Assembly (NCBI GenBank): GCA_017417055.1
Contig: JAFPZX010000056.1
Location: forward strand, 1 to 50,907
Direction: 5' to 3'
Length of the DNA: 50,907 nt
Source of the DNA: Anaerolineaceae bacterium
GTDB lineage: Bacteria; Chloroflexota; Anaerolineae; Anaerolineales; Anaerolineaceae
Shown here: one piece after another, positions 9,446-17,063 of the stretch
How positions within the stretch are numbered: position 1 is the first letter of the stretch
Layout: every line of letters starts with the position of its first letter
Translations under genes and position numbers: made by a program
The notes under the pieces: model-generated
The model's database searches: none
What the model saw: only the letters and a program-made list of their open reading frames with translations
Told to the model about the DNA's origin: nothing

Positions 9446-9553
9446 ATGTGGATATGCTCTGATTACTGCTCATGAAACGCATCGGCGAGTGTCAGAAGCT
9501 TGTCCCGCTGAACATGTGTTGATCAGCTGCGTTACTTTGAAAAAAGAGAAATA

Positions 9554-9582
9554 TTGATAATACGGTTGTTTTGATGTAAAAT
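9554..9582 (+). promoter_or_regulatory. Promoter of plsC
   Basis: TTGATA (9554-9559) and TAAAAT (9577-9582) are separated by 17 bases, 26 bases upstream of the plsC ATG. Confidence 0.6.
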
Positions 9583-9608
9583 AACAAAGATAAATAAAGA
9601 GGTGATTT

Positions 9609-10304
9609 ATGAACAGAGCTCAGATTTTTCGGATGATGAAATGGTTGTATAACAATCTGACACACGTCACGCTTGAAAATGAAGAATTAATGCCGAAAGA
9701 AGGTCCCTGTATTATCACGGTAAACCATCTGAGCCGTCTGGATTTTCCCGCTTTGATCAAATTGGAACGCTATAACGATATTTATTGCGTTGCTGCGGAT
9801 TCTTATCGTTCTTTCCCGATTTTCGGCAAGATTATCTCCGATGCGGATATGATCTGGATCGACCGCACAAAGGCGGATTTTGCCGCCATGAAACGAATCA
9901 TGACAGTTTTGAAGGAAGGGAAGGTCATTGCCCTTGCTCCTGAAGGAACCCGCAGCAAAACAAAGTCTCTGCTGCAGGGAAAAGAGGGCGTGACCATGAT
10001 TGCTTCAAAAATGCATGTGCCATTGGTCAGTGTTGCGATTATCGGGACGGAAAAATGGATAAATTCCATCAAACATTTTCATAAGCCAAAGATTACACTT
10101 CGTCTGGGACCGGCATATTATCTGCCTGCTATTGATCCGGATAACAGGGAAGCGTCCCTGCGCTCGGCAACTGATGAGGTAATGTGCCGGATTGCTGCGC
10201 TGCTCCCGAATGAGTATCATGGCTTTTATAAAGACAATCCCCGTATCGCTGAACTTCGTGAGGAATGGAAATCCCGTGGTGATATAATCTTACCGAAGTC
10301 TTAA
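9609..10304 (+). CDS. plsC: 1-acyl-sn-glycerol-3-phosphate acyltransferase
   Basis: A 231-residue lysophospholipid acyltransferase, expected to make phosphatidic acid at the membrane. The catalytic HX4D motif is NHLSRLDFP (H40, D45). The acyl-acceptor motif PEGTRS lies at 111-116, and a VPLVSVAIIGTEKW segment resembles family motif IV. A G-rich ribosome-binding site (AGAGGTGATTT) precedes the ATG. The gene has its own promoter and converges with a glycosyltransferase gene across a short spacer. That spacer contains CAGGGA and TCAGCGTTTCCCTG, a likely solo end of the MITE family found elsewhere in the window. Confidence 0.92.
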   Translation: MNRAQIFRMMKWLYNNLTHVTLENEELMPKEGPCIITVNHLSRLDFPALIKLERYNDIYCVAADSYRSFPIFGKIISDADMIWIDRTKADFAAMKRIMTVLKEGKVIALAPEGTRSKTKSLLQGKEGVTMIASKMHVPLVSVAIIGTEKWINSIKHFHKPKITLRLGPAYYLPAIDPDNREASLRSATDEVMCRIAALLPNEYHGFYKDNPRIAELREEWKSRGDIILPKS

Positions 10305-10378
10305 ATTAGCAGGGACTGGTCAGCGTTTCCCTGTATTTATATTGAAGAAATACCGTTCAAAATTCGTACTTTGGGATA

Positions 10379-11437
10379 TCAAACTTCCTCGCGTCCTCGA
10401 ATCTTTTTGTAGAAACGATTAAGAAAAGGCTTGTTATCGATTAATTTATGGAGTAACCTTGCTCCATGAATTTCCATGTTTTGCTTCAAAATGGATATTT
10501 CCGGATGATAGCAATAGGTTCTGTACTTGTCTTTTGCTTCCTCAAACCATAAACCGGATTCATCCAATATTTTTATTTCACCGGTTTTAACAAGATTTCT
10601 CAATTCTTTATAATTCTTTTCAGCCATGAAAGTATCTACTTTATTAATAAAAATCATGAAGTCAAATATTTTATCATATTTGTGTCCTGTCATTTTTTGT
10701 AATTCAACATACAAATTTCGTATTGATTTTTGAACTTTAATGAATTTATTAATGTCAGATTGCCAGGTGTGCTGCAGCGAGTTCGGATTATCAGTTCGAT
10801 AAACGCATGTAAATTCATCAATAAAATGCGCATATCCTTTGCTGGCAGCGTAAATACTGAGATACAAATCGTGGTCAAATGTATCTTTGGGAAGAGGTGG
10901 AAAAACTACTTTGTCTGTCCGCCACATATAAGAGGCTGTAGGGGTGGCGCTCATCAGCGCAATTTCTCCTGCATCAATATCCGTTTTTCCGTCCGGTAAT
11001 TTATAGCTTTTGGGATCTAAAGGAATAAATTTCTTCCAATAAGTTTCACCGGCCAGGAAATAAGCGTTTGTAAAGCAAAATGTACAATCCGGATGAGATT
11101 CCATATAATCCACTTGTTTTTGCAGCTTATATTCGTCGATCCAATAATCGTCACCTTCACAAACAGCTATATATTTTCCGGATGCTTTGGCGTAATTGGC
11201 TTTGTCCGGGTTAATTCCCTGAGAATAAATATTTTGGGAATAATATACAGGTTTGATTATTTCCGGATATTTTAATTCATATTCCCTGATAATATCCGCT
11301 GTATGATCCGGCGATGCGTCATCTGAGACAATAATTTCAAAAGGAAAATTTGTTTTCTGCGCTAAAAAACTGTCAAGCGCCTGACGAATATAGTTTTCCT
11401 GATTATAGGCAACACAGCAGATACTTACCATGACCAT
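10379..11437 (-). CDS. Family-2 glycosyltransferase
   Basis: A GT-A fold glycosyltransferase with the usual N-terminal opening VSICCVAYNQENYIRQALDS, the IIVSDDASPD nucleotide-binding segment and an EGDDYW motif that stands for the DxD metal site. These enzymes transfer a sugar from a nucleotide-sugar to a surface glycan or lipid carrier. I place the start at 11437, where an AAGGACAGG-like site precedes ATG and the protein begins MVMVSICC. The open frame extends 13 codons further to 11476 with no ribosome-binding site. The C-terminal 100 residues are not recognisable. The gene is AT-rich compared with glgC and plsC. No other glycan genes adjoin it. Confidence 0.85.
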   Translation of the reverse strand: MVMVSICCVAYNQENYIRQALDSFLAQKTNFPFEIIVSDDASPDHTADIIREYELKYPEIIKPVYYSQNIYSQGINPDKANYAKASGKYIAVCEGDDYWIDEYKLQKQVDYMESHPDCTFCFTNAYFLAGETYWKKFIPLDPKSYKLPDGKTDIDAGEIALMSATPTASYMWRTDKVVFPPLPKDTFDHDLYLSIYAASKGYAHFIDEFTCVYRTDNPNSLQHTWQSDINKFIKVQKSIRNLYVELQKMTGHKYDKIFDFMIFINKVDTFMAEKNYKELRNLVKTGEIKILDESGLWFEEAKDKYRTYCYHPEISILKQNMEIHGARLLHKLIDNKPFLNRFYKKIRGREEV

Positions 11438-11509
11438 GATTTTACCTGTCCTTATTCTCTCATATAATCTCATCATAATTATATATCAAAAATGGTATCT
11501 GATTTGAAT

Positions 11510-11571
11510 GAGTCAAAACGGTTTTTTTCGTTGCTGCTGTAATGAGTCAGCAGGAAAGGCCGCTTTGACTC
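11510..11571 (+). repeat. GAGTCA/TGACTC palindromic repeat, copy 2
   Basis: GAGTCA occurs at 11510-11515 and 11544-11549, and TGACTC at 11566-11571, followed by GGCACTG. The inner copy (11544-11571) matches copy 1 closely in its last 12 bases. Confidence 0.7.
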
Positions 11572-11681
11572 GGCACTGGGCAATTGCCAAAAAATTGCTT
11601 TGCAAAACGAAGGATAAGAGACAAAACTCCTTGAATCGTAACCATATCTGTGAAAACAAAAGAGTCGTGACTTTCGTATTA

Positions 11682-11710
11682 TTGACTTTTTGACATGCTG
11701 AAGCTATAAT
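11682..11710 (+). promoter_or_regulatory. Promoter of the iron-type ABC importer
   Basis: TTGACT (11682-11687) and TATAAT (11705-11710) are exactly 17 bases apart. The leader that follows holds two small hairpins (CCCTCAAAGGGG and CGGCGAAATGCCG) and an AAGGAG ribosome-binding site before the ATG at 11782. Confidence 0.8.
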
Positions 11711-11781
11711 TGGTAATTACAAAGCCCTCAAAGGGGAAATTCGGCGAAATGCCGGGAAAATCATTATAAGGAGAAAGTGTT

Positions 11782-12861
11782 ATGAAAAAAGTATTAGCTC
11801 TTGTTCTTATTGCACTGATGGTTCTGGTTAACGGAGCCATGGCCCAGTCTGAAGAACTGATCGCTGCTGCCAAGGCAGAAGGCGAACTGGTTGTTTACGG
11901 TTCCTGCGAAGAAGAATATCTCTCCGCCGCCACCCAGCACTTTGAAGAACTCTATGGTATCAAGACAACTTATCAGCGTCTTTCCACCGGTGAAGTTCAG
12001 GCTAAGATCGAAGAAGAAAACGGCAACCCTTCCGCTGATGTCTGGTTCGGCGGCACGACCGATCCGTACAACGTGGTCGCTTCCGAAGGCCTTCTCGAAG
12101 CCTATGCTGCAGAAAACGCTGCCCATCTGACCGGCCCGATGTACAAACATGCGGACAACTACTGGTTCGGTATCTACAAGGGTATCCTTGGCTTCATGGT
12201 CAACCAGGAAGAACTGGACCGTATGGGCATCGCAGCTCCGCAGGATTGGGCTGACCTCCTGAAACCCGAATACAAGGGCCTGATCTGGCTGTCCAACTAC
12301 AACACCGCCGGCACCGCGAAACTGGTCATCAACACCATGATCCAGAAATACGGACACGATGAAGGCATCCAGTACCTTGTCGATCTTGACAAGAACATCG
12401 AAGTCTACACCAAGTCCGGTTCCGGCCCGTCCAAGAACGTTGGTACCGGTGAATGTGTTGTCGGTATCGGCTTCCTGCACGATGGCATCACCCAGATTCT
12501 GGACAATGGCTATGACAACATCGCCCTCGTGATCCCGTCCTCCGGCACTTCCTTCGAAATCGGCGCAACCGCTATCTTCAAGGGCGCTGCCCATCCGAAT
12601 GCCGCGAAACTGTGGATCGAATATGCACTGTCTCCGGAATGTGTTGAACTTGGTGCCCAAAACGGTTCTTATCAGTTCCTTGTCCTGGACAATGCCAAGC
12701 AGCCGCAGGCCGCTTATGACTTCGGTCTGGATCCGGAAAACGTGATGGACTATGACTTCGAAGACGCCACTGCCAACATCAAGACATACGTTGGTGAAGT
12801 GATGGAAGCCCTTGCCAACTCCGGCGCGGAAACCGGCGAAGATCGTTTCCAGACGAAATAA
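11782..12861 (+). CDS. Iron(III)-type ABC transporter substrate-binding protein
   Basis: A 359-residue secreted binding protein with a classic signal peptide (MKKVLALVLIALMVLVNGAMA, cleaved before Q). The mature part follows the FbpA/AfuA/FutA pattern (LVVYGSCEEEYLSAA, then PSADVWFGGTTDPY and HPNAAKLWIEYAL). Members bind ferric iron, or sometimes other small anions or metals, for ABC import; the ligand here is inferred from the family. Codon use is strongly biased to C- and G-ending codons, suggesting high expression. It is followed by a strong terminator, then a four-helix-bundle cassette, and only then its permease and ATPase. This would favour much more binding protein than transporter. 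Confidence 0.88.
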   Translation: MKKVLALVLIALMVLVNGAMAQSEELIAAAKAEGELVVYGSCEEEYLSAATQHFEELYGIKTTYQRLSTGEVQAKIEEENGNPSADVWFGGTTDPYNVVASEGLLEAYAAENAAHLTGPMYKHADNYWFGIYKGILGFMVNQEELDRMGIAAPQDWADLLKPEYKGLIWLSNYNTAGTAKLVINTMIQKYGHDEGIQYLVDLDKNIEVYTKSGSGPSKNVGTGECVVGIGFLHDGITQILDNGYDNIALVIPSSGTSFEIGATAIFKGAAHPNAAKLWIEYALSPECVELGAQNGSYQFLVLDNAKQPQAAYDFGLDPENVMDYDFEDATANIKTYVGEVMEALANSGAETGEDRFQTK

Positions 12862-12872
12862 CTTTTAGAAAA

Positions 12873-12903
12873 AAAGATGGCGGAGTATTCCGCCATCTTT
12901 TTT
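12873..12903 (+). terminator. Strong terminator after the binding protein gene
   Basis: A perfect 12-base stem AAAGATGGCGGA / TCCGCCATCTTT with loop GTAT is followed by T residues. It lies between the first gene and the rest of the importer genes and should limit read-through. Confidence 0.9.
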
Positions 12904-12905
12904 AT

Positions 12906-13370
12906 AAATCGGAAATCAGAAATCTGAAATCGGAGGAGAAGTGTTACCCGTATATTGGGATAATAAAGATAATCCTGTTGTCAATAAAAGCAAGGCTTTC
13001 GCACTTCGAATCATTGAATTGTATAAATATCTTACTGATAAGAAGCAGGAGTATGTCATATCAAAACAGATTCTGCGCAGTGGGACAAGTATCGGCGCAA
13101 ACATAAGGGAGGCACATCGGGGATTAAGTGATTCTGATTTCTATGCAAAACTCACGATTTCACTAAAGGAAGCAGATGAAACAGCCTATTGGCTGGAACT
13201 TTTGTCCGAAAGTCGGTTCTTGACAAAAGATGAATTCAACAGTATTTATCAGGATTGCGAAGAACTTATCCGACTGTTGGTTTCGATAACAAAACACAGA
13301 AACGATAAAAAACAGAAATAATTTATTTCTGGTTTCCGATTTCTGATTTTCGATTTCTGATTTCCGATTT
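12906..13370 (+). mobile_element. Candidate four-helix-bundle cassette 1 with inverted word arrays
   Basis: A left array (12906-12935, built of AAATCGG, AAATCAG and AAATCTG words) and a right array (13323-13370, built of the reverse complements) flank a single gene. Positions 12906-12924 and 13352-13370 are a perfect 19-base inverted repeat, and the pairing continues imperfectly inward. The left array supplies the GGAGG ribosome-binding site of the gene. The stop codon lies inside a short palindrome (13313-13331). No transposase is present. The cassette lies between genes of one importer. Calling it mobile is inference from the repetition of the same arrangement at 24841-25557. Confidence 0.6.
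12941..13321 (+). CDS. Four-helix-bundle protein (23S rRNA IVS protein family)
   Basis: A 126-residue protein starting at GTG 12941, five bases after GGAGGA. It carries the family signature LRSGTSIGANIREA (about residues 46-59) and the typical all-helical layout FALRIIELYKYL, FYAKLTISLKEADETAYWL and EELIRLLVSI. The family (TIGR02436, related to the proteins encoded in 23S rRNA intervening sequences and to the Avd proteins of diversity-generating retroelements) forms pentameric bundles. Its cellular role is not established. There is no reverse transcriptase or variable repeat in the window, so an Avd role is unlikely. The second copy at 25091 has the same motif but is clearly divergent. Both sit between inverted word arrays. 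Confidence 0.88.
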   Translation: MLPVYWDNKDNPVVNKSKAFALRIIELYKYLTDKKQEYVISKQILRSGTSIGANIREAHRGLSDSDFYAKLTISLKEADETAYWLELLSESRFLTKDEFNSIYQDCEELIRLLVSITKHRNDKKQK

Positions 13371-13386
13371 TATTAAAGGAGGTCCT

Positions 13387-15102
13387 ATGGCAGCAAGAAC
13401 CCGTCAGGGGGCAGATCTTGACCGCAAAAAACTGATGGCGGACCCGATCATGGTCACGACTATCTGTGTGCTGATTGCCTTCCTGACCTTATTTATTCTT
13501 TATCCGCTCGCCATTCTGCTGGTTGACAGCTTTGTTGGCGACGGAGGCTTTTCATTTTCCGTTTTTCAGCGGATTTTCGCCATGCCCAATTTTATCCGGG
13601 CAATCACCAATACGCTCAAAGTCGGCTTTGTGGTAGGCTTGCTCTCGACTTTTGTCGGACTTCTTTTCGCGTATGTGGAAGTATATGTACGGCTGAATAA
13701 ATTTGTTGGCGGATTGTTCCAGGTGGTTTCCATGCTGCCCGTGGTTTCCCCGCCGTTTGTGCTTTCCCTTTCCATGATCATGCTTTTCGGGAAAGCCGGT
13801 ATCATTACCCGTCATTTGCTCGGGATCTATGATAACAGCGTGTATGGGTACTGGGGAATTGTGATCGTCCAGACCCTGACCTTTTTCCCGGTCTGTTACA
13901 TGATGCTCAAAGGTCTGCTGAAAAATATCGATCCCTCTTTGGAAGAAGCTGCCCGGGATATGGGCGCCAGCCGCTGGCGTGTTTTCGGCGATGTGACCCT
14001 GCCGCTGCTGCTGCCGGGTCTTGGCAATGCCTTTTTGGTGACCTTCATTGAATCGATCGCGGACTTCGCTAACCCAATGCTGATTGGCGGTTCCTATGAC
14101 ACACTGGCGACCACGATTTACCTGCAGATCACAGGCGCCTACGATAAAGCCGGTGCGGCTGCTATGGCTGTCGTCCTGCTGTGTATCACCCTGCTGATGT
14201 TTGCGGTACAGAAATATTATCTGGAAGCCAAGACCGCAGCCACGCTGACCGGGAAAGCTTCCCGTGCCCGCATGCTGATGGAAGACAAGAGCGTCAAGAT
14301 TCCGCTCACGGTTCTGTGCGCACTGGCCGCGATTTTTGTGATTTTGATGTATATCTGTGTACCGATCGGGTCCTTCTTCCCGACCTGGGGACGGAAATTC
14401 TTCCCGCTCACCGGCAAATGGTACGAGCTGGTCTTTACCCGGTATAAAGGCTTCAAGGCCTTCAAAGACTCCTTTGTGTTGTCCCTGATTGCCTCCCCGA
14501 TCACCGCGCTGCTTTCCATGATCATCTCGTATCTCGTGGTCAAACGGAACTTCCGCGGGAAAGGATTTATCGAAGCGGTCTCCATGCTGGCGATGGCGGT
14601 CCCGGGGACGGTACTCGGTGTGGGGTATATCCGCGGTTTTTCCGGCGGTGTGTTCCATACAGGCTTTTTACAGGGGATTTACGGGACAGGACTGATCCTG
14701 ATCATCGTGTTCATTGTCCGTTCCCTGCCGACGGGGACCCGTTCCGGTATTTCCGCGCTGCGGCAAATCGACAAATCCATTGAGGAGTCTGCTTATGACA
14801 TGGGCGCGGACAGCTTCAAGGTCTTTATGACGGTCACGCTGCCGCTCATCAAAGATTCCTTCCTTTCCGGCCTTGTGACCTCGTTTGTCCGCTCTATTAC
14901 GGCAATTTCCGCGATCATCCTGCTTGTGACGCCGCAGTTCCTGCTCATCACGGTGCAGATCAACGAATTTGCTGAAAAGGGTTCCTACAGCCTGGCCTGT
15001 GCATTTGCAACGATACTGATCATCATCACCTACGGTGCCGTTCTGCTGATGAATCTGTTCACGAAATACTTCGGCACCAGCAGAAAGATCAAGGAGGATT
15101 AG
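13387..15102 (+). CDS. Iron-type ABC transporter permease, fused two-domain
   Basis: The 571-residue membrane protein contains two BPD_transp_1 permease domains in one chain, as in FbpB-like iron(III) permeases. Each has an EAA loop that contacts the ATPase: EEAARDMGASRWRVF near residues 180-195 and EESAYDMGADSFKVF near 462-477. About twelve hydrophobic segments are visible. A strong AAAGGAGG site precedes the ATG. The gene overlaps nothing and is followed after 2 bases by the ATPase gene, so the two are translated together. It is separated from its binding protein gene by a terminator and a four-helix-bundle cassette, whose right array ends 16 bases upstream of this start. Confidence 0.9.
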   Translation: MAARTRQGADLDRKKLMADPIMVTTICVLIAFLTLFILYPLAILLVDSFVGDGGFSFSVFQRIFAMPNFIRAITNTLKVGFVVGLLSTFVGLLFAYVEVYVRLNKFVGGLFQVVSMLPVVSPPFVLSLSMIMLFGKAGIITRHLLGIYDNSVYGYWGIVIVQTLTFFPVCYMMLKGLLKNIDPSLEEAARDMGASRWRVFGDVTLPLLLPGLGNAFLVTFIESIADFANPMLIGGSYDTLATTIYLQITGAYDKAGAAAMAVVLLCITLLMFAVQKYYLEAKTAATLTGKASRARMLMEDKSVKIPLTVLCALAAIFVILMYICVPIGSFFPTWGRKFFPLTGKWYELVFTRYKGFKAFKDSFVLSLIASPITALLSMIISYLVVKRNFRGKGFIEAVSMLAMAVPGTVLGVGYIRGFSGGVFHTGFLQGIYGTGLILIIVFIVRSLPTGTRSGISALRQIDKSIEESAYDMGADSFKVFMTVTLPLIKDSFLSGLVTSFVRSITAISAIILLVTPQFLLITVQINEFAEKGSYSLACAFATILIIITYGAVLLMNLFTKYFGTSRKIKED

Positions 15103-15104
15103 TT

Positions 15105-16181
15105 ATGGCAAAAATGAAAAAGGGCGTACGGCTCGACCATATTTCAAAAATCTATCAGGACCCGAAGACAGGCAAAGATTTTTATGCGGTGAAAGATACT
15201 TCACTGGAAATCGAACCGGGTTCTTTTGTGACGCTGCTGGGTCCCTCCGGCTGCGGAAAAACAACGACGCTGCGCATGATCGCCGGTTTTGAAAGCCCGG
15301 ACGAAGGAGAAATTTACATCGGTGATGAAGCTGTCAATGAACTGACTCCGAACAAACGCGATACCGCTATGGTTTTCCAGAGCTATGCGCTGCTGCCTCA
15401 TTACAATGTTTTTGATAATGTGGCATATGGGCTGAAACTGCGCAAGATGCCGAAGGATGAGATACGCAGGCGTGTGATGGGCATGCTGAAACTTGTCGGT
15501 CTGGAAGGCATGGAAGGACGTATGACGAACCAGCTTTCCGGTGGCCAGCAGCAGCGCGTGGCGCTGGCTCGTGCCCTGGTGATAGAACCATCCGTTTTGC
15601 TGTTTGATGAACCGCTTTCCAACCTGGATGCCAAGCTCCGTGTATCCATGCGTACCGAGATTCGCCGCATTCAGCAGGAAGTTGGTATTACTGCGATTTA
15701 CGTGACTCATGACCAGTCCGAAGCCATGGCGCTTTCCGACAAAATCATCATCATGGAAAAGGGTGTGGTCGCCCAGATGGGCAACCCGCAGGAGATTTAC
15801 TATCACCCGAAGAGCGAATTCGTCGCGGACTTTATCGGTGAGGCAAACTTCCTCAAGGGTCCGATGATCGGCCGTGACGGAGACTACGTAACACTTAATA
15901 TCGAGGGAAATCCGGTCAAGGCAGTTGGCAATGCGGGGATGGAAAAAGGCAAAGATTATACCATTGTCCTCCGTCCGGAAGCCGCAACCCTTGCCGATAA
16001 CGACGGGCTGCCCTGCACAGTTGTGCTCTCCTGCTTTATGGGTTCCTATCAGAATTACCATGTGATGGTTGGCAATACCCTGGTGAAGCTTGAAGAACAT
16101 AATCCAAAGACCAAACACATTTACAATGTCGGTGACAAATGCTGTCTGGTCTTCGCCCCGGAATCCGTCCACGTGCTGTAA
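15105..16181 (+). CDS. ABC transporter ATP-binding protein (iron/spermidine type)
   Basis: A 358-residue ATPase of the FbpC/PotA group that powers the preceding permease. It has Walker A GPSGCGKTTT near residue 46, a Q-loop FQSYALLPH, the signature LSGGQQQRVALARAL near 144-158, Walker B LLFDEPLSNLD and the switch YVTHDQSEAMAL. A C-terminal TOBE-type extension (about residues 240-358) includes VLRPEAATL. AAGGAGG lies just before the ATG, inside the end of the permease gene. A perfect rho-independent terminator follows, closing the operon. Confidence 0.93.
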   Translation: MAKMKKGVRLDHISKIYQDPKTGKDFYAVKDTSLEIEPGSFVTLLGPSGCGKTTTLRMIAGFESPDEGEIYIGDEAVNELTPNKRDTAMVFQSYALLPHYNVFDNVAYGLKLRKMPKDEIRRRVMGMLKLVGLEGMEGRMTNQLSGGQQQRVALARALVIEPSVLLFDEPLSNLDAKLRVSMRTEIRRIQQEVGITAIYVTHDQSEAMALSDKIIIMEKGVVAQMGNPQEIYYHPKSEFVADFIGEANFLKGPMIGRDGDYVTLNIEGNPVKAVGNAGMEKGKDYTIVLRPEAATLADNDGLPCTVVLSCFMGSYQNYHVMVGNTLVKLEEHNPKTKHIYNVGDKCCLVFAPESVHVL

Positions 16182-16202
16182 AACATCAATTTTGCAAATA
16201 AG

Positions 16203-16231
16203 ACGGAGGGCGTTCGTTCCCTCCGTTTTTT
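16203..16231 (+). terminator. Rho-independent terminator of the importer operon
   Basis: ACGGAGGG (16203-16210) and CCCTCCGT (16219-16226) form an 8-base perfect stem followed by a T run. Confidence 0.9.
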
Positions 16232-16275
16232 ATGTAAATACATGGTGACTATTCAGAATGTACCTGTATATATAC

Positions 16276-16304
16276 TTGTTAATTTGCAGCAATTCAGCTA
16301 TAAT
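16276..16304 (+). promoter_or_regulatory. Promoter of toxin-antitoxin pair 1
   Basis: TTGTTA (16276-16281) and TATAAT (16299-16304) are 17 bases apart, just upstream of the antitoxin gene. Confidence 0.65.
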
Positions 16305-16335
16305 ATCATCAGGTCATTTGAGGAAGGAATTAATT

Positions 16336-16590
16336 ATGCTGCAGATCAGTCCGATTTCAGATTTACGAAATTATACCGAAGTTTTGAACGAAGTGGATAC
16401 ATTTGGACGCGTTTATTTAACACGGAATGGCAGGGGTGCCTATGCGATCATGACAATTGAAGAGGCTGAGGAATTAGACCGTCTAAAAGCAGCTTATGCT
16501 GTTGTTTCTGAGCTGAAAAAGTCAGAGGAGCGTGGACATCGCGAAGGCTGGATCAGTGACAAAGAGATTCGGGAAGACATGGGTATTTGA
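16336..16590 (+). CDS. Type II antitoxin, Phd/YefM family
   Basis: An 84-residue protein beginning MLQISPISDLRNYTEVLNEV, the usual N-terminal DNA-binding fold of Phd/YefM antitoxins, with VYLTRNGRGAYAIMTIEEAE. The C-terminal half is charged, as expected of the toxin-neutralising tail. I chose the ATG at 16336 because AGGAAGGA lies 7 bases upstream and the promoter falls inside the longer open frame. The toxin gene begins 2 bases after the stop. By analogy with the family the complex should repress its own promoter. Confidence 0.88.
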   Translation: MLQISPISDLRNYTEVLNEVDTFGRVYLTRNGRGAYAIMTIEEAEELDRLKAAYAVVSELKKSEERGHREGWISDKEIREDMGI

Positions 16591-16592
16591 CT

Positions 16593-16916
16593 ATGAAAGA
16601 TATCGTTTATTCTCCGGATTACCAGGAAAAGATACGTGAACTTCGGATCTGGCTGGACTTTAAGTTTGGAGAAGATATTCGGAAAAAGGTTTTAAATAAA
16701 ATCGATCAAAAAATTCATTCACTTCAAACTTTTGAAAACCTCGGTGCTTCGATTTGTGATTTGTATGGAATCGATACAGATTATCGGGTCATCCATGCTG
16801 AAAAAAATTATATTTTTTACAATACTGATGAAAAACAGATTTATATCTTGAATATGTTTAATGAGCGCGAAGATTACATGCGGAAAATGTTTGGGGTAAA
16901 TTGGATCGATTTGTAG
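16593..16916 (+). CDS. Type II toxin, RelE/ParE family
   Basis: A 107-residue protein with the RelE/ParE fold pattern: KDIVYSPDYQEKIRELRIWL, a central GASICDLYGI and the C-terminal DYRVIHAEKNYIFYNTDEKQIYIL strands. RelE-type toxins cleave mRNA on the ribosome and ParE-type toxins poison gyrase. The sequence alone does not decide which applies. It is coupled to the upstream antitoxin (2-base spacing). The start is the ATG at 16593; a TTG two codons upstream overlaps the antitoxin stop. Confidence 0.85.
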   Translation: MKDIVYSPDYQEKIRELRIWLDFKFGEDIRKKVLNKIDQKIHSLQTFENLGASICDLYGIDTDYRVIHAEKNYIFYNTDEKQIYILNMFNEREDYMRKMFGVNWIDL

Positions 16917-16947
16917 GAGAAAATGGAAGAGATATTAATCCACTGAA

Positions 16948-16984
16948 ATACCGGGGACAGTCCCATAAAGGGGCAGTCCCCGGT
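16948..16984 (+). repeat. GGGGACAGTCCC hairpin, copy 1
   Basis: CCGGGGACAGTCCC and GGGGCAGTCCCCGG form a stem around ATAAA. Outside it, GATATTAATCCAC and GTGGATATTAATC form a further imperfect inverted repeat. Related hairpins occur at 32875, 39088, 39142 and 39765. Confidence 0.75.
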
Positions 16985-16997
16985 GGATATTAATCGC

Positions 16998-17025
16998 AAA
17001 AGAGCAGCCATGCGGGTTCTCTTTT
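16998..17025. terminator. Bidirectional terminator between toxin and pyrophosphatase genes
   Basis: AAAAGAG (16998-17004) and CTCTTTT (17019-17025) give a stem with A and T tails on both strands, between convergent genes. Confidence 0.5.
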
Positions 17026-17063
17026 CTAACCACTAACTAACAACTACTTACTACTAACCACTC
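17026..17063 (-). repeat. Post-stop word array (TAGTTAGTAGT class)
   Basis: On the minus strand the array begins flush with the stop codon of the pyrophosphatase gene: TAA is followed by GAGTGGTTAGTAGTAAGTAG and further TAGTTAG words. Confidence 0.6.

Noticed and set aside
11794-12660. Long minus-strand open frame of 288 codons opposite the iron-type binding protein gene
   Set aside because: Its composition is that of an antisense frame to a codon-biased gene, with no family motif or ribosome-binding site.
12941-13321. Avd accessory protein of a diversity-generating retroelement
   Set aside because: No reverse transcriptase, template or variable repeat in the window; motif fits the broader four-helix-bundle family.
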